A stretch of 43,580 bases of DNA from Candidatus Segatella caccae (GCA_900556395.1 USOQ01000014.1:1-43580), one strand, 5' to 3'. Numbered from the stretch's first letter, positions 1 through 7,639 are shown. Numbers and translations are program-made. Notes: generated by a model not told the origin, from the letters alone.

Positions 1-332
1 GCCTTTCATGCGCAACAGATTGAAGTATCTGTCAATGTTGAACTGTTGCATATCTGAGTATGTTCGCAATCCTCCGCAAGTTCCACTTTCCTCATATCCT
101 GAATTTCCTGCGGTTGTTCCCACCCATGACACATATTGATGATTTCCGCAGTCTTCATTGCTCGAAGATGAATATCGTGAACGTCATTGGTCTTGCCGTC
201 ATTATCCACACAGCTATGGAGCGTTGACTTCTTGATGCCGACGCCACCTTCACAATACTTCTTTATCCATGAGGTAAGAAGCATCGAGACTACAGATTTC
301 ACACCTGAAAGTCCTGCCTCAGAAGAAATCAA
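1..332 (-). other. Unresolved left-edge sequence, possible broken coding remnant
   Basis: The minus strand has a 108-codon open frame (332 to 6) whose product I do not recognise. Its composition (many Cys and Thr late on, no domain motif) looks like an accidental frame. A second minus-strand frame stays open from about 183 to the window edge and contains the more protein-like stretches YVSWVGTTAGNSGY and FNIDRYFNLLRMKG. It has no visible start and is preceded by a stop. A short plus-strand frame from position 8 is also open. Competing open frames without a clean start suggest either the end of a gene running off the edge or a decayed gene. I cannot decide and assign no function. Confidence 0.2.
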
Positions 333-806
333 GCCATCTTGAGGATAGCTGTCGCACTGCGAAAGCTCAGAATTTTATAAAAAAAATTAATTCCCAAAAG
401 ATTTCCGTAAAAAAGAGTCAAAACCTCAAAGAATTGTGGTACTTTTGCGCGGAAATCAAGACTATAATGGAAGAAAAGAATTCTGGTTCATCCGACATTT
501 TGAGTGATAAAGTCAGTATGGGATGAAAGAAAACCATGAAGCATTTTATATATTTTGAAAAAGCCAAAACCTAATATATAATAATGAATCTAAAAAATAC
601 CCAACGACTACTTTGTAACTTTTGTGTTATTCGTTTTACCAAACTTGTAACGCTTCTTGTCCTCTTCGGGTTCACAACACTGAGATATAAGATAAGGTGA
701 AAAGTATATAATATGAAAAAAATATAGGGCAACCACTTTCCTGTCCATGAACTGAGATGATTCTTACGAATGAAGTTACAGTATTCAGTATTTAATTTAT
801 GTAGAA
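333..806. other. 474-bp intergenic stretch, AT-rich, no convincing gene
   Basis: No long open frame is present. A -7-like box TACTTTTG lies at 440-447, but no good -33 TTTG sits 19-20 bp upstream. It is followed by a 19-codon frame at 467-526 (MEEKNSGSSDIL...), too short to call and possibly the stump of a lost gene. The rest, including two TTGTAAC copies near 615-655, shows nothing I can name. The promoter of the gene at 807 is not obvious. Confidence 0.4.
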
Positions 807-1658
807 ATGAAGAAAAAAATTATTTGTTTGATGACGTGTGCTATGTCTTGTGCTATGGTTGCGCAAACCACTGGAGACGAGTCTGGGCATGCTTGGATTG
901 ATTTGGGGTTGCCCAGTGGAGTAAAATGGGCTTCTACCAATATTGGCGCAAATCTTCCTCAAGACGAAGGCGACTACTATGCATGGGGCGAAACGGCCTT
1001 GAAAACAGACTTCCGATGGGCAACTTACGCACATGGCAAAGGCCAAAATTCGCTCACGAAGTATGCTAATTCTGATGGTGTTGTGTCGCTTGATGATGCC
1101 GACGACATCGTTACCAAGACATGGGGTGGCACATGGCGTATGCCTACCCAGAAAGAATGGGCTGAACTCCAAGAGCATTGTGTTTGGACATGGACTGATG
1201 ACTACAACAAGTCAGGTGTTGCAGGATATGTAGTAAAGAGCAAGAGCAGTGACGCGTCGCTCTTCTTGCCTGCGGCAGGTTGTCGTTATGCAAACCTGGT
1301 TAACGAGAAAGGTGTACATGGATACTACTGGTCGAGTTCGCTTTTCAACAGTTCGGCTTATTGGGGCTCTGCTTACCAGCTGCAGTTTATCCGAGTTTTT
1401 GTCAAATCGGATTGGAATCATACACGCTATTATGGCTCTTCAGTACGTGGCGTGTGTACCCCCCAACCCTCATCAATTGTAGACATCCCACAATCGGATA
1501 GCCCCATATATGTGATTGGTGGCAAAATCTATTATGGTCAGAAAGGCCGTATCTATGATCTTCACGGACGCGATATGACGCAGAAGAACGGTTCTCTTCC
1601 CAAAGGAATATATATAGTACAGACAGAAAACAAAAAAGAGAAAGTCAGAGTCTTCTGA
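807..1658 (+). CDS. Exported FISUMP-type protein with T9SS-like C-terminal tail
   Basis: This 283-residue protein has a Sec signal peptide (residues 1-20, MKKKIICLMTCAMSCAMVAQ, likely cut after AMVAQ). Residues 30-220 resemble the Fibrobacter succinogenes major domain (FISUMP): DLGLPSGVKWASTNIG near 32-47, DYYAWGE near 56-62, and WRMPTQKEW at 110-118. The last 60 residues (IYYGQKGRIYDLHGRDM ... LPKGIYIVQ ... KVRVF) fit a type IX secretion type A sorting tail, with the usual YDxxGR and LPxGIYIV elements. It is therefore probably secreted or surface-attached; the molecular role of FISUMP domains is unknown. The protease gene starts 28 bp after its stop, so the two may be co-transcribed. The product class is fairly sure; the secretion route is inferred from the tail alone. 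Confidence 0.75.
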   Translation: MKKKIICLMTCAMSCAMVAQTTGDESGHAWIDLGLPSGVKWASTNIGANLPQDEGDYYAWGETALKTDFRWATYAHGKGQNSLTKYANSDGVVSLDDADDIVTKTWGGTWRMPTQKEWAELQEHCVWTWTDDYNKSGVAGYVVKSKSSDASLFLPAAGCRYANLVNEKGVHGYYWSSSLFNSSAYWGSAYQLQFIRVFVKSDWNHTRYYGSSVRGVCTPQPSSIVDIPQSDSPIYVIGGKIYYGQKGRIYDLHGRDMTQKNGSLPKGIYIVQTENKKEKVRVF

Positions 1659-1686
1659 TGAGATTATTAAGTCGAACAACGAAAAT

Positions 1687-2499
1687 ATGAGTAAAATGAA
1701 AAAGACATCAATTATATTTGCTTTGGCATTCGTGCTGGGCATCATTCTTCCCTTTTCTTCAGTAAAAGCAAAGAGGGTTCAGTATTGGGCGAAAGGCGTC
1801 AGCGTAGATGGTGGCTGGTACAATACCTTTCAGTTTACGAATGGCTGCTGGGCTGCTGTCAGTAGCAACATGATAGCATGGTGGCAGGACCGCATAAAGG
1901 AAAAGTACATCTACGATGGAAAATGCTGGGACCCAGAAGAAGTAAATCGGGAATTTGATCGCAACACCTACTTCAACAAGGGTGGCGACTATGTGTATAA
2001 AGCGCTCGACTGGTATCTGCACGAGACGCATCCAACCATCGCTTACACACGCACCAATCTTTATCAGAACTACCTCGCTGTTGACGACTACGATAATCCG
2101 ATAATATTCACGCGCGGCTACATAAACTCCAACGAAGAAATATTTACTGACGTGTTGCTGCGCTATTTCACTACGGGTAATTACGTTGCGCAAATTCGTG
2201 ACATGAATCACGCTTGGACTTTGTGGGCGATAGAAGTAGACACCGAGACTAACACTATCACACGCATATGGGTGACGGATTCTGTTCCCAATGATCGCAA
2301 AAACCCCAAGAAGGAAATTCATTCTCTCGATTCAAAACGCTATAAGAACCTATTCTATTTTGAACGTGGAATCTATGATGAAGAAAATAATTCTTGGGGT
2401 TCTCAAGCCATTCAGCCTGAGGAGTTGACTTTCTTTGGTATAGAAGGCCGTTTTTTAGTTGATGACAATGGAGAACCTGTGTTTAAACAGAAACCTTAA
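1687..2499 (+). CDS. IdeS/Mac-like (C66-type) secreted cysteine protease
   Basis: This 270-residue protein has an N-terminal hydrophobic signal (about 1-28, ending SVKA). It resembles the streptococcal immunoglobulin-degrading enzyme IdeS/Mac (MEROPS C66). The stretch GWYNTFQFTNGCWAAVSSNM, followed by IAWWQ, aligns with the region around the IdeS catalytic Cys and puts the nucleophile at Cys54. NHAWTLWAIEVD gives His165 and IWVTDSVPND gives Asp188; the His-Asp gap of 23 residues is close to that in IdeS. I infer an exported papain-fold endopeptidase. Whether it cuts immunoglobulin or another substrate cannot be told. Met4 (1696) is an alternative start. It follows the FISUMP gene by 28 bp and is followed 26 bp after its stop by a palindromic repeat element. 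Confidence 0.72.
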   Translation: MSKMKKTSIIFALAFVLGIILPFSSVKAKRVQYWAKGVSVDGGWYNTFQFTNGCWAAVSSNMIAWWQDRIKEKYIYDGKCWDPEEVNREFDRNTYFNKGGDYVYKALDWYLHETHPTIAYTRTNLYQNYLAVDDYDNPIIFTRGYINSNEEIFTDVLLRYFTTGNYVAQIRDMNHAWTLWAIEVDTETNTITRIWVTDSVPNDRKNPKKEIHSLDSKRYKNLFYFERGIYDEENNSWGSQAIQPEELTFFGIEGRFLVDDNGEPVFKQKP

Positions 2500-2525
2500 A
2501 TATGGCTGTCGGCTGGATGAAAAGT

Positions 2526-2627
2526 GCCCCAAAAAAATGAAGATACTTGCGATGGCTGATGAAAGTACTTTCAACTGCCAACGAAAGTACTTGCGTTGGG
2601 CAACGCAAGTACTTTCATTTTTAGGCC
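2526..2627 (+). repeat. 102-bp element of four 12-bp palindromes at 22-bp spacing (copy A)
   Basis: Four units of 22 bp follow one another. Each is centred on a palindrome of the form GMAAGTACTTKC (GAAAGTACTTTC at 2561-2572, GAAAGTACTTGC at 2583-2594, GCAAGTACTTTC at 2605-2616; the first unit is degenerate, GAAGATACTTGC). The block is bounded by GCCCC+A-run on the left and a T-run+AGGCC on the right. It begins 26 nt after the stop of the protease gene. A second copy in opposite genomic orientation lies at 26653-26754. Confidence 0.85.
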
Positions 2628-2640
2628 ATATTTATCAACC

Positions 2641-2790
2641 TCAACTTGCCAAAAAATAGATGCCTCCCAAAATGGCCAATACGACAACGGCAACAAGGGT
2701 CTTAAACAAGCAGGTTGCAACTTTTTTCACTATCAGGAAGCCCACAATCAACACGATGAGGCCAAATACATAATATTCAAAATGATTCAT
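2641..2790 (-). CDS. Small hydrophobic membrane protein, 49 residues
   Basis: The minus strand encodes 49 residues from ATG at 2790 to TGA at 2641. It begins MNHFEYYVFGLIVLIVGF, continues through a short basic and Cys-containing hinge (VKKVATCLFK, about 21-30), and ends in a second hydrophobic run (TLVAVVVLAILGGIYFLAS). This predicts two transmembrane helices in a hairpin. The start lies 18 bp downstream of the stop of the pseudouridine synthase on the same strand, so it is probably the second gene of that transcription unit. From memory, Bacteroidales genomes carry similar tiny hydrophobic proteins, but I know of no function. The clean hydrophobic pattern and operon position support it being real. 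Confidence 0.6.
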   Translation of the reverse strand: MNHFEYYVFGLIVLIVGFLIVKKVATCLFKTLVAVVVLAILGGIYFLAS

Positions 2791-2808
2791 TTTTATTCTT
2801 TAGATGTT

Positions 2809-3738
2809 TTATTTTAACGCACGACGAAACTCTGTTGGTATGGGAGTTTCAAACTCCATGGGCTGATGGGTAACAGGATGATAGAAACACAGCACATAAG
2901 CATGCAAGCACAACCTATGGCAAGGATCATCGCCATTGCCATATTTGATATCCCCACAGACGGGATGTCCCATGTCGGCAGTATGCACACGTATCTGATT
3001 CTTACGACCAGTCTCTAATCGAAACTCTACCAATGAATAATCGGTCGAACGCTGCAACGTATGAAAGTGAGTTACAGCATATTTACCTCCATTGTCTGTA
3101 TCACTACTATAGGTAATATAAGCCTTGTTATCCTTCAGCCAATTGGCTATTGTTCCTTCATCTTCCTCCATCTCGCCCGACACCAATGCCACATATCTAC
3201 GATCGTATACATTGTGATGCCAATCTTCCTCCAAAGCAAGCTCCGTCTGCTTGTCCTTAGCATAAATCATCAGTCCACTTGTGTCACGATCCAAACGATG
3301 CACCACATGTGCTTGACAGTTCTGACGAGTCTTATGAAAATAATCATCAAGCACTGCCTTTACATGAAGAGATGAATGACCTGCTGCCATGCTCAATATG
3401 CCTATCTGTTTCTCTATAACTATAATATATCGATCCTCGTAAACGATCTTGATATATTTACTCTTAAAAGTTTCGTTATTCTTCTTCGACTTACTGACTG
3501 CTACCATCATGCCAGGCTTCAAGGGATAGTCGTACTTCGTAATGATCTTTCCGTCAACATGAATACCACGACCTTGAAGAATTTGCTTGATTTTTGTCTT
3601 ACTCGAATTTTTCACATGGGCTAATAGCCACTCCAGCAAAGGCGCAGGCTGACTCACCTCATAACGATCATACTCGTTAGGAGTTCCATATACACCTCTG
3701 CTCGCGTGTTTTTGCCTTTTGTTGTTATCTTGTCGCAT
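2809..3738 (-). CDS. RluA-family RNA pseudouridine synthase with S4 domain
   Basis: This 309-residue enzyme would isomerise uridine to pseudouridine in ribosomal or transfer RNA. An S4-like RNA-binding region lies at about 32-85 (PLLEWLLAHV ... ILQGRGIHVDGK). The catalytic core carries the RluA signature HRLDRDTSG with the catalytic Asp at residue 150, followed by LETGRKNQIRVH and HPVCGDIKYG, both typical of the family. The length and the S4 domain fit the RluD/RluC type; the exact target uridine cannot be assigned. The first residues (MRQDNNKRQKHASRG) are basic and probably disordered. A consensus promoter lies 31-61 bp upstream. The 49-residue membrane protein follows closely on the same strand. 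Confidence 0.88.
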   Translation of the reverse strand: MRQDNNKRQKHASRGVYGTPNEYDRYEVSQPAPLLEWLLAHVKNSSKTKIKQILQGRGIHVDGKIITKYDYPLKPGMMVAVSKSKKNNETFKSKYIKIVYEDRYIIVIEKQIGILSMAAGHSSLHVKAVLDDYFHKTRQNCQAHVVHRLDRDTSGLMIYAKDKQTELALEEDWHHNVYDRRYVALVSGEMEEDEGTIANWLKDNKAYITYSSDTDNGGKYAVTHFHTLQRSTDYSLVEFRLETGRKNQIRVHTADMGHPVCGDIKYGNGDDPCHRLCLHAYVLCFYHPVTHQPMEFETPIPTEFRRALK

Positions 3739-3768
3739 AGATGAGTTGTTCTATTGTTTTTTAGACGA

Positions 3769-3799
3769 CAAAATTAGGAATTTTTGTCCGATTGGCAAA
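3769..3799 (-). promoter_or_regulatory. Bacteroidota promoter for the pseudouridine synthase gene
   Basis: Read on the minus strand, TTTG (3799-3796) is followed after exactly 19 bp by TAATTTTG (3776-3769). This fits the TTTG-N19-TAnnTTTG consensus. The predicted transcript would start near 3762, leaving a leader of about 24 nt before the ATG at 3738. Confidence 0.7.
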
Positions 3800-3846
3800 A
3801 AATATCCATGATTTTAACTAATTATTAAGTCCTTTTCGGTCTTAAA

Positions 3847-3878
3847 TTTCTGATTTACAAATATTTTTTGTACCTTTG
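3847..3878 (+). promoter_or_regulatory. Probable promoter of the ABC-F gene
   Basis: The -7 box TACCTTTG (3871-3878) is perfect. The -33 box is weaker, TTTC at 3847-3850 with a 20-bp spacer. It lies about 43 bp before the ABC-F start codon. Confidence 0.55.
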
Positions 3879-3920
3879 CAACCAAATTAAAAAATAACAT
3901 ACAATAAACTCTTAAAGTTC

Positions 3921-5537
3921 ATGATAACTGTAAGCAATTTAGCGATACAATTTGGAAAGAGAGTCCTCTACAAGGACGTAAACCTCAAGTTCACACATGG
4001 TAATATCTACGGCATTATTGGTGCCAATGGTGCAGGAAAGTCTACTTTCTTGCGTGCCATTAGTGGCGACCTGGAACCTAACAAGGGTAGCGTGGAATTA
4101 GGACCAGGCGAGCGCCTCTCTGTACTGGAACAGGACCACTTTAAATATGACGAATTTCGCGTGATGGACACTGTCCTCATGGGGCATCAGCCACTCTGGG
4201 AGAACATGAAAGAGCGCGAGCGCCTCTATTCTAAGGAAGAAATGACCGAAGAAGACGGTAACCGCGCTGCCGACTTGGAGTTGAAATTTGCCGAGATGAA
4301 CGGATGGGAGGCTGAGAGCAATGCTGCACAGCTGCTCCAGAACCTGGGCGTGGCAGAAGATAAGCACGACAAACTGGTAGGCGAGTTATCTAACACCGAG
4401 AAGGTGCGCGTCATGTTGGCAAAGGCTCTTTTCGGAAACCCAGACAACCTCTTGCTCGATGAGCCTACCAACGACCTCGACCTCGACACCGTAGAGTGGT
4501 TGGAGGAATACCTCAGCAATGTGGAGCAAACAGTGTTGGTGGTTTCTCACGACCGTCACTTCCTCGATGCTGTCAGCACACAGACTGTCGACATCGACTT
4601 CGGCAAGGTAACCATGTTTGCTGGTAACTACTCTTTCTGGTATGAAAGTTCACAGTTGGCACTCCGCCAGGCTCAGAACCAGAAGATGAAGGCTGAGGAA
4701 AAGAAAAAGCAGTTGGAGGAGTTCATCCGCCGATTCTCTGCTAACGTGGCTAAGAGTAAGCAGACTACATCGCGCAAGAAGATGCTCGAGAAGCTCAACG
4801 TTGAGGAGATTCGCCCATCAAGCCGCAAATATCCAGGTATCATCTTCCAGATGGAGCGTGAACCTGGCAATCAGATTCTCGAGGTAGAGGGCTTGAAGGC
4901 TGTCGATGAGGATGGAACCGTTCTCTTCGATAACGTTAACTTCAATATTGAGAAAGACGAGAAGGTGGTATTCCTCTCTCACAACCCCAAGGCTATGACT
5001 GCGCTCTTCGAAATCATCAACGGCAACAGAAAGGCTGATGCCGGTGATTACAAGTGGGGCGTTACGATCACAACAGCTTATCTCCCACTCGACAACACCG
5101 AATTCTTCCAGAGCGACATGAACCTCATCGACTGGCTCAGCCAGTATGGCCCAGGCAATGAAGTTGCCATGAAGGGCTACTTGGGTCGTATGCTCTTCAG
5201 TGGCGAAGAGGTACTAAAGAAGGTCAATGTCCTCTCTGGAGGTGAGAAGATGAGATGTATGATAGCTCGTATGCAGTTGCAGAATGCCAACTGTTTGATT
5301 TTGGATACTCCTACCAACCACTTGGACTTGGAAAGCATTCAGGCATTCAACAACAACTTGATTGCATTCAGAGGCAATGTTCTCTTTGCCAGCCACGACC
5401 ATGAGTTTATTAATACGGTGGCCAACCGCATCATCGAGCTCACTCCTTCTGGCACAATCGACAAGCTCATGTCGTACGATGAGTATATCTACGACGAGGC
5501 CATCAAGGAGCAAAAGGCTAAAATGTATAATGTATAG
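3921..5537 (+). CDS. ABC-F family ATPase, YbiT-like, with one degenerate ATP site
   Basis: This is a 538-residue soluble twin-ABC protein of the translation-associated ABC-F family, without membrane segments. The interdomain linker (about 245-305, including RFSANVAKSKQTTSRKKML) closely resembles E. coli YbiT. NBD1 has a good Walker A (GANGAGKS, 34-41) and Walker B with catalytic Glu181 (LLLDEPTNDLD), but its signature is LSNTE (156-160). NBD2 has a good signature LSGGE (438-442), but its Walker A region reads SHNPKAMT (353-360) and its Walker B reads LDTPTNHLD, with Thr463 instead of Glu. Since each composite site uses Walker A/B of one domain and the signature of the other, one site is intact and the other degraded. 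It stands alone with its own promoter and a terminator-like hairpin. Confidence 0.88.
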   Translation: MITVSNLAIQFGKRVLYKDVNLKFTHGNIYGIIGANGAGKSTFLRAISGDLEPNKGSVELGPGERLSVLEQDHFKYDEFRVMDTVLMGHQPLWENMKERERLYSKEEMTEEDGNRAADLELKFAEMNGWEAESNAAQLLQNLGVAEDKHDKLVGELSNTEKVRVMLAKALFGNPDNLLLDEPTNDLDLDTVEWLEEYLSNVEQTVLVVSHDRHFLDAVSTQTVDIDFGKVTMFAGNYSFWYESSQLALRQAQNQKMKAEEKKKQLEEFIRRFSANVAKSKQTTSRKKMLEKLNVEEIRPSSRKYPGIIFQMEREPGNQILEVEGLKAVDEDGTVLFDNVNFNIEKDEKVVFLSHNPKAMTALFEIINGNRKADAGDYKWGVTITTAYLPLDNTEFFQSDMNLIDWLSQYGPGNEVAMKGYLGRMLFSGEEVLKKVNVLSGGEKMRCMIARMQLQNANCLILDTPTNHLDLESIQAFNNNLIAFRGNVLFASHDHEFINTVANRIIELTPSGTIDKLMSYDEYIYDEAIKEQKAKMYNV

Positions 5538-5564
5538 GAACTAATAACTCCATACAAGACTAAT

Positions 5565-5618
5565 ATGCCAACCCTACTGCATCTCCCTAAAGGAAACAAG
5601 TAGGTTGGCATGTTTTTT
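5565..5618 (+). terminator. Hairpin plus T-run after the ABC-F gene
   Basis: ATGCCAACCCTACT (5565-5578) pairs with AGTAGGTTGGCAT (5599-5611) with one bulged C. The loop is 20 nt and TTTTTT follows (5613-5618). The right arm and T-run overlap the sigma-54-like promoter of grpE, so the stretch may serve both roles. Confidence 0.6.
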
Positions 5619-5620
5619 GC
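5605..5620 (+). promoter_or_regulatory. Sigma-54 (-24/-12) type promoter upstream of grpE-dnaJ
   Basis: TTGGCATG (5605-5612), then four T, then TTGC (5617-5620) and TA. This matches the RpoN consensus TTGGCACG-N4-TTGCW with one mismatch, and GG (5607-5608) and GC (5619-5620) are exactly 10 nt apart. Transcription would start near 5632, about 33 nt before the grpE ATG. No TAnnTTTG box is evident in this gap. The sequence match is direct; use by RpoN is inferred. Confidence 0.6.
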
Positions 5621-5664
5621 TACATAGGCAACAAAATGAGTAACTCTAAAAAACCACAATCATT

Positions 5665-6264
5665 ATGTCTAAAGAAAAAGAAAACAAAATAGAAGATACA
5701 AACGTCAACGAACAGATAGACGAAATGTTGAACGAGAATCAGGAAGAACAGGCACAGACTGACAACCTGTCAGCCGATGAGGGCCATGATACTGAATCAA
5801 CAGCAGAAACAGAGGAACTTGATCCTTTAGCTAAAGCTGAACAGGAAGTGGAAACTCTCAAAAAACAACTGCTCTACAAGACTGCAGAATTCGAGAACTA
5901 CCGCAAGCGTACGCTCAAGGAGAAAGCCGAACTGATTCTGAATGGTGGCGAAAAAACCATTGCTGCTATCCTCCCTATCCTTGATGACTTCGAGCGTGCT
6001 ATCGCAGACAAAAGCGAAGACCCTAAAGCTATCAAAGAAGGTGTACAGATGATTTTCAATAAGTTCAACAAGACTCTCGAAAGCTTAGGCGTAAAGAAAA
6101 TCGAAACCAAGGATAAAGACTTCGACGTTGACTTCCACGAAGCGATTGCTATGGTTCCTGGTATGGGCGACGACAAGAAAGGTAAGGTTATCGACTGCGT
6201 TCAGACGGGCTACACCCTTAACGACAAAGTAATACGCCATGCTAAAGTGGCCGTAGGTCAATAA
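5665..6264 (+). CDS. grpE: GrpE nucleotide-exchange factor for DnaK
   Basis: This 199-residue cytosolic co-chaperone releases ADP from DnaK. Residues 1-50 are acidic and Gln/Asn-rich, probably disordered. Residues 52-100 form the long dimerising coiled coil (AEQEVETLKKQLLYKTAEFENYRKR is interrupted only by charged heptads). The C-terminal beta-wing contains the family pattern around FHEAIAMVPG and GKVIDCVQTGYTLNDKVIRHAKVAV. Length is typical. dnaJ follows 80 bp downstream on the same strand; dnaK is not in the window. A sigma-54-like promoter ends 44 bp before the start codon, suggesting stress-linked activation that does not rely on the E. coli-type sigma-32. Confidence 0.95.
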   Translation: MSKEKENKIEDTNVNEQIDEMLNENQEEQAQTDNLSADEGHDTESTAETEELDPLAKAEQEVETLKKQLLYKTAEFENYRKRTLKEKAELILNGGEKTIAAILPILDDFERAIADKSEDPKAIKEGVQMIFNKFNKTLESLGVKKIETKDKDFDVDFHEAIAMVPGMGDDKKGKVIDCVQTGYTLNDKVIRHAKVAVGQ

Positions 6265-6344
6265 GATAGCAACTGCACTATTACAAGATGTGCAATATAA
6301 TCAAAAAGTACAGAAGTAAACTATAAAGAATTCAACATTAGCAA

Positions 6345-7493
6345 ATGGCTAAGAGAGACTATTACGAGGTGCTTGGCGTCGACAAGTCGGCATCTGACGA
6401 TGAAATCAAGAAGGCTTACCGAAAGATAGCCATCAAATATCACCCTGACCGCAACCCCGACAACAAGGAGGCTGAGGAAAAATTCAAAGAGGCAGCAGAA
6501 GCCTACGATGTATTGCACGACCCTCAGAAGAGACAGCAGTACGACCAGTTCGGATTCAATGGTCCACAGGGTGGATTCGGTGGATTCGGCGGAGGCGCTG
6601 GCATGAATATGGACGATATATTCTCCATGTTCGGCGATATCTTTGGTGGTCACACAGGAGGATTCGGCGGATTTGGCGGAGGCGCCACCCAGCAACGTTA
6701 TCAAGGTAGCGACTTGAGAATCAAGGTAAAACTCAATTTGCAGGAAATCGCTACTGGTGTCACCAAAAAGTTTAAAGTACACAAAGACATACAGTGCCCC
6801 GACTGTCATGGTACGGGTTGTGAAAGCGGCTCTAAACCAGAAACCTGTCCAGTTTGTAATGGTACAGGATACACCATCAAGAGCGTTCGCTCTATCTTTG
6901 GCATGATGCAGACACAAGCTGCCTGCGATCATTGTCATGGAGAGGGTACTATCATCAAGAACAAGTGTCATACCTGTAAAGGAGAGGGCATCGTAAAGGG
7001 CGAGGAAGTTGTGGAAATCAATATTCCTGCTGGTGTACAGGACGGCATGGTCCTCACTGTTTCTGGCAAGGGTAATGTTGGTAAAAGAAATGGCTACAAT
7101 GGTGATATCCAAGTTCTCATCAGTGAGGAGCGTAATGACACCTTTGAGCGCGATGGTCAAAACCTCTACCATAACTTGGTACTCGACTTTGGTACGGCTA
7201 CATTGGGCGGCGAGGTAGACATTCCTACTATCGAAGGCAAGACTACCATCAAGATAGAACCAGGAACACAGCCTGGCAAGCAGATACGACTACGCGGTAA
7301 GGGACTCCCTGCAGTGAAGGGATATGGCTACGGCAAAGGTGACATCATCTGCAACGTGACGGTATATGTACCCAATACTCTCACCAAAGAAGAGAAAGAA
7401 ATGGTGATGAAATTCAAGGAGAGCGAGAATTTCAAGGCTGATAAAGCTACAAAGAAAACGCTCTTCGAAAGTTTCAAAAACCTATTTAAGTAA
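6345..7493 (+). CDS. dnaJ: DnaJ (Hsp40) co-chaperone
   Basis: This 382-residue type I J-protein stimulates DnaK ATPase and delivers unfolded clients. The J domain (1-70) carries HPD in KYHPDRNPD. A Gly/Phe-rich linker (about 75-118, repeated GGFGGFGGG) follows. The zinc-binding region (about 150-225) has four CxxCxGxG-type modules (CPDCHGTG, CPVCNGTG, CDHCHGEG, CHTCKGEG). The two beta-barrel client-binding domains fill the rest. All key residues are present and the length is normal. It lies 80 bp after grpE, probably in one operon, and is followed by a strong hairpin terminator. Confidence 0.96.
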   Translation: MAKRDYYEVLGVDKSASDDEIKKAYRKIAIKYHPDRNPDNKEAEEKFKEAAEAYDVLHDPQKRQQYDQFGFNGPQGGFGGFGGGAGMNMDDIFSMFGDIFGGHTGGFGGFGGGATQQRYQGSDLRIKVKLNLQEIATGVTKKFKVHKDIQCPDCHGTGCESGSKPETCPVCNGTGYTIKSVRSIFGMMQTQAACDHCHGEGTIIKNKCHTCKGEGIVKGEEVVEINIPAGVQDGMVLTVSGKGNVGKRNGYNGDIQVLISEERNDTFERDGQNLYHNLVLDFGTATLGGEVDIPTIEGKTTIKIEPGTQPGKQIRLRGKGLPAVKGYGYGKGDIICNVTVYVPNTLTKEEKEMVMKFKESENFKADKATKKTLFESFKNLFK

Positions 7494-7513
7494 GGTTTAA
7501 ATAATTCATTAAG

Positions 7514-7560
7514 GAGCAATCCCTCTCTTCTCTGAAAGCGAAGAGCAGGATTGCTCTTTA
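7514..7560 (+). terminator. Rho-independent terminator of grpE-dnaJ
   Basis: GAGCAATCC (7514-7522) pairs with GGATTGCTC (7548-7556), and inside it CTCTTC (7525-7530) pairs with GAAGAG (7540-7545). A T-rich tail (TTTATT) follows. It starts 20 nt after the dnaJ stop. Confidence 0.8.
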
Positions 7561-7571
7561 TTATTACAAAC

Positions 7572-7595
7572 TGAAGTTTCGCATGTACGGAAGTT
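7572..7595 (+). repeat. Dispersed 24-bp motif, copy 1
   Basis: TGAAGTTTCGCATG-TACGGAAGTT. It is identical to 26621-26644 and matches the reverse complement of 32726-32749 with one change (GCATG to GTATG). It starts 15 nt after the dnaJ terminator stem. Confidence 0.8.
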
Positions 7596-7639
7596 GAGTT
7601 ACAAACATAGACACCTGTCTTTAGGCAACAACAGATTGT

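Noticed and set aside
2526..2627. Palindromic repeats as a CRISPR array
   Set aside because: There are no unique spacers; units are contiguous at 22 bp, only four in number, and no cas genes are near.
6321..7172. 283-codon open frame antisense to dnaJ
   Set aside because: It mirrors the dnaJ coding frame, has no recognisable domain and lies entirely within a certain gene.
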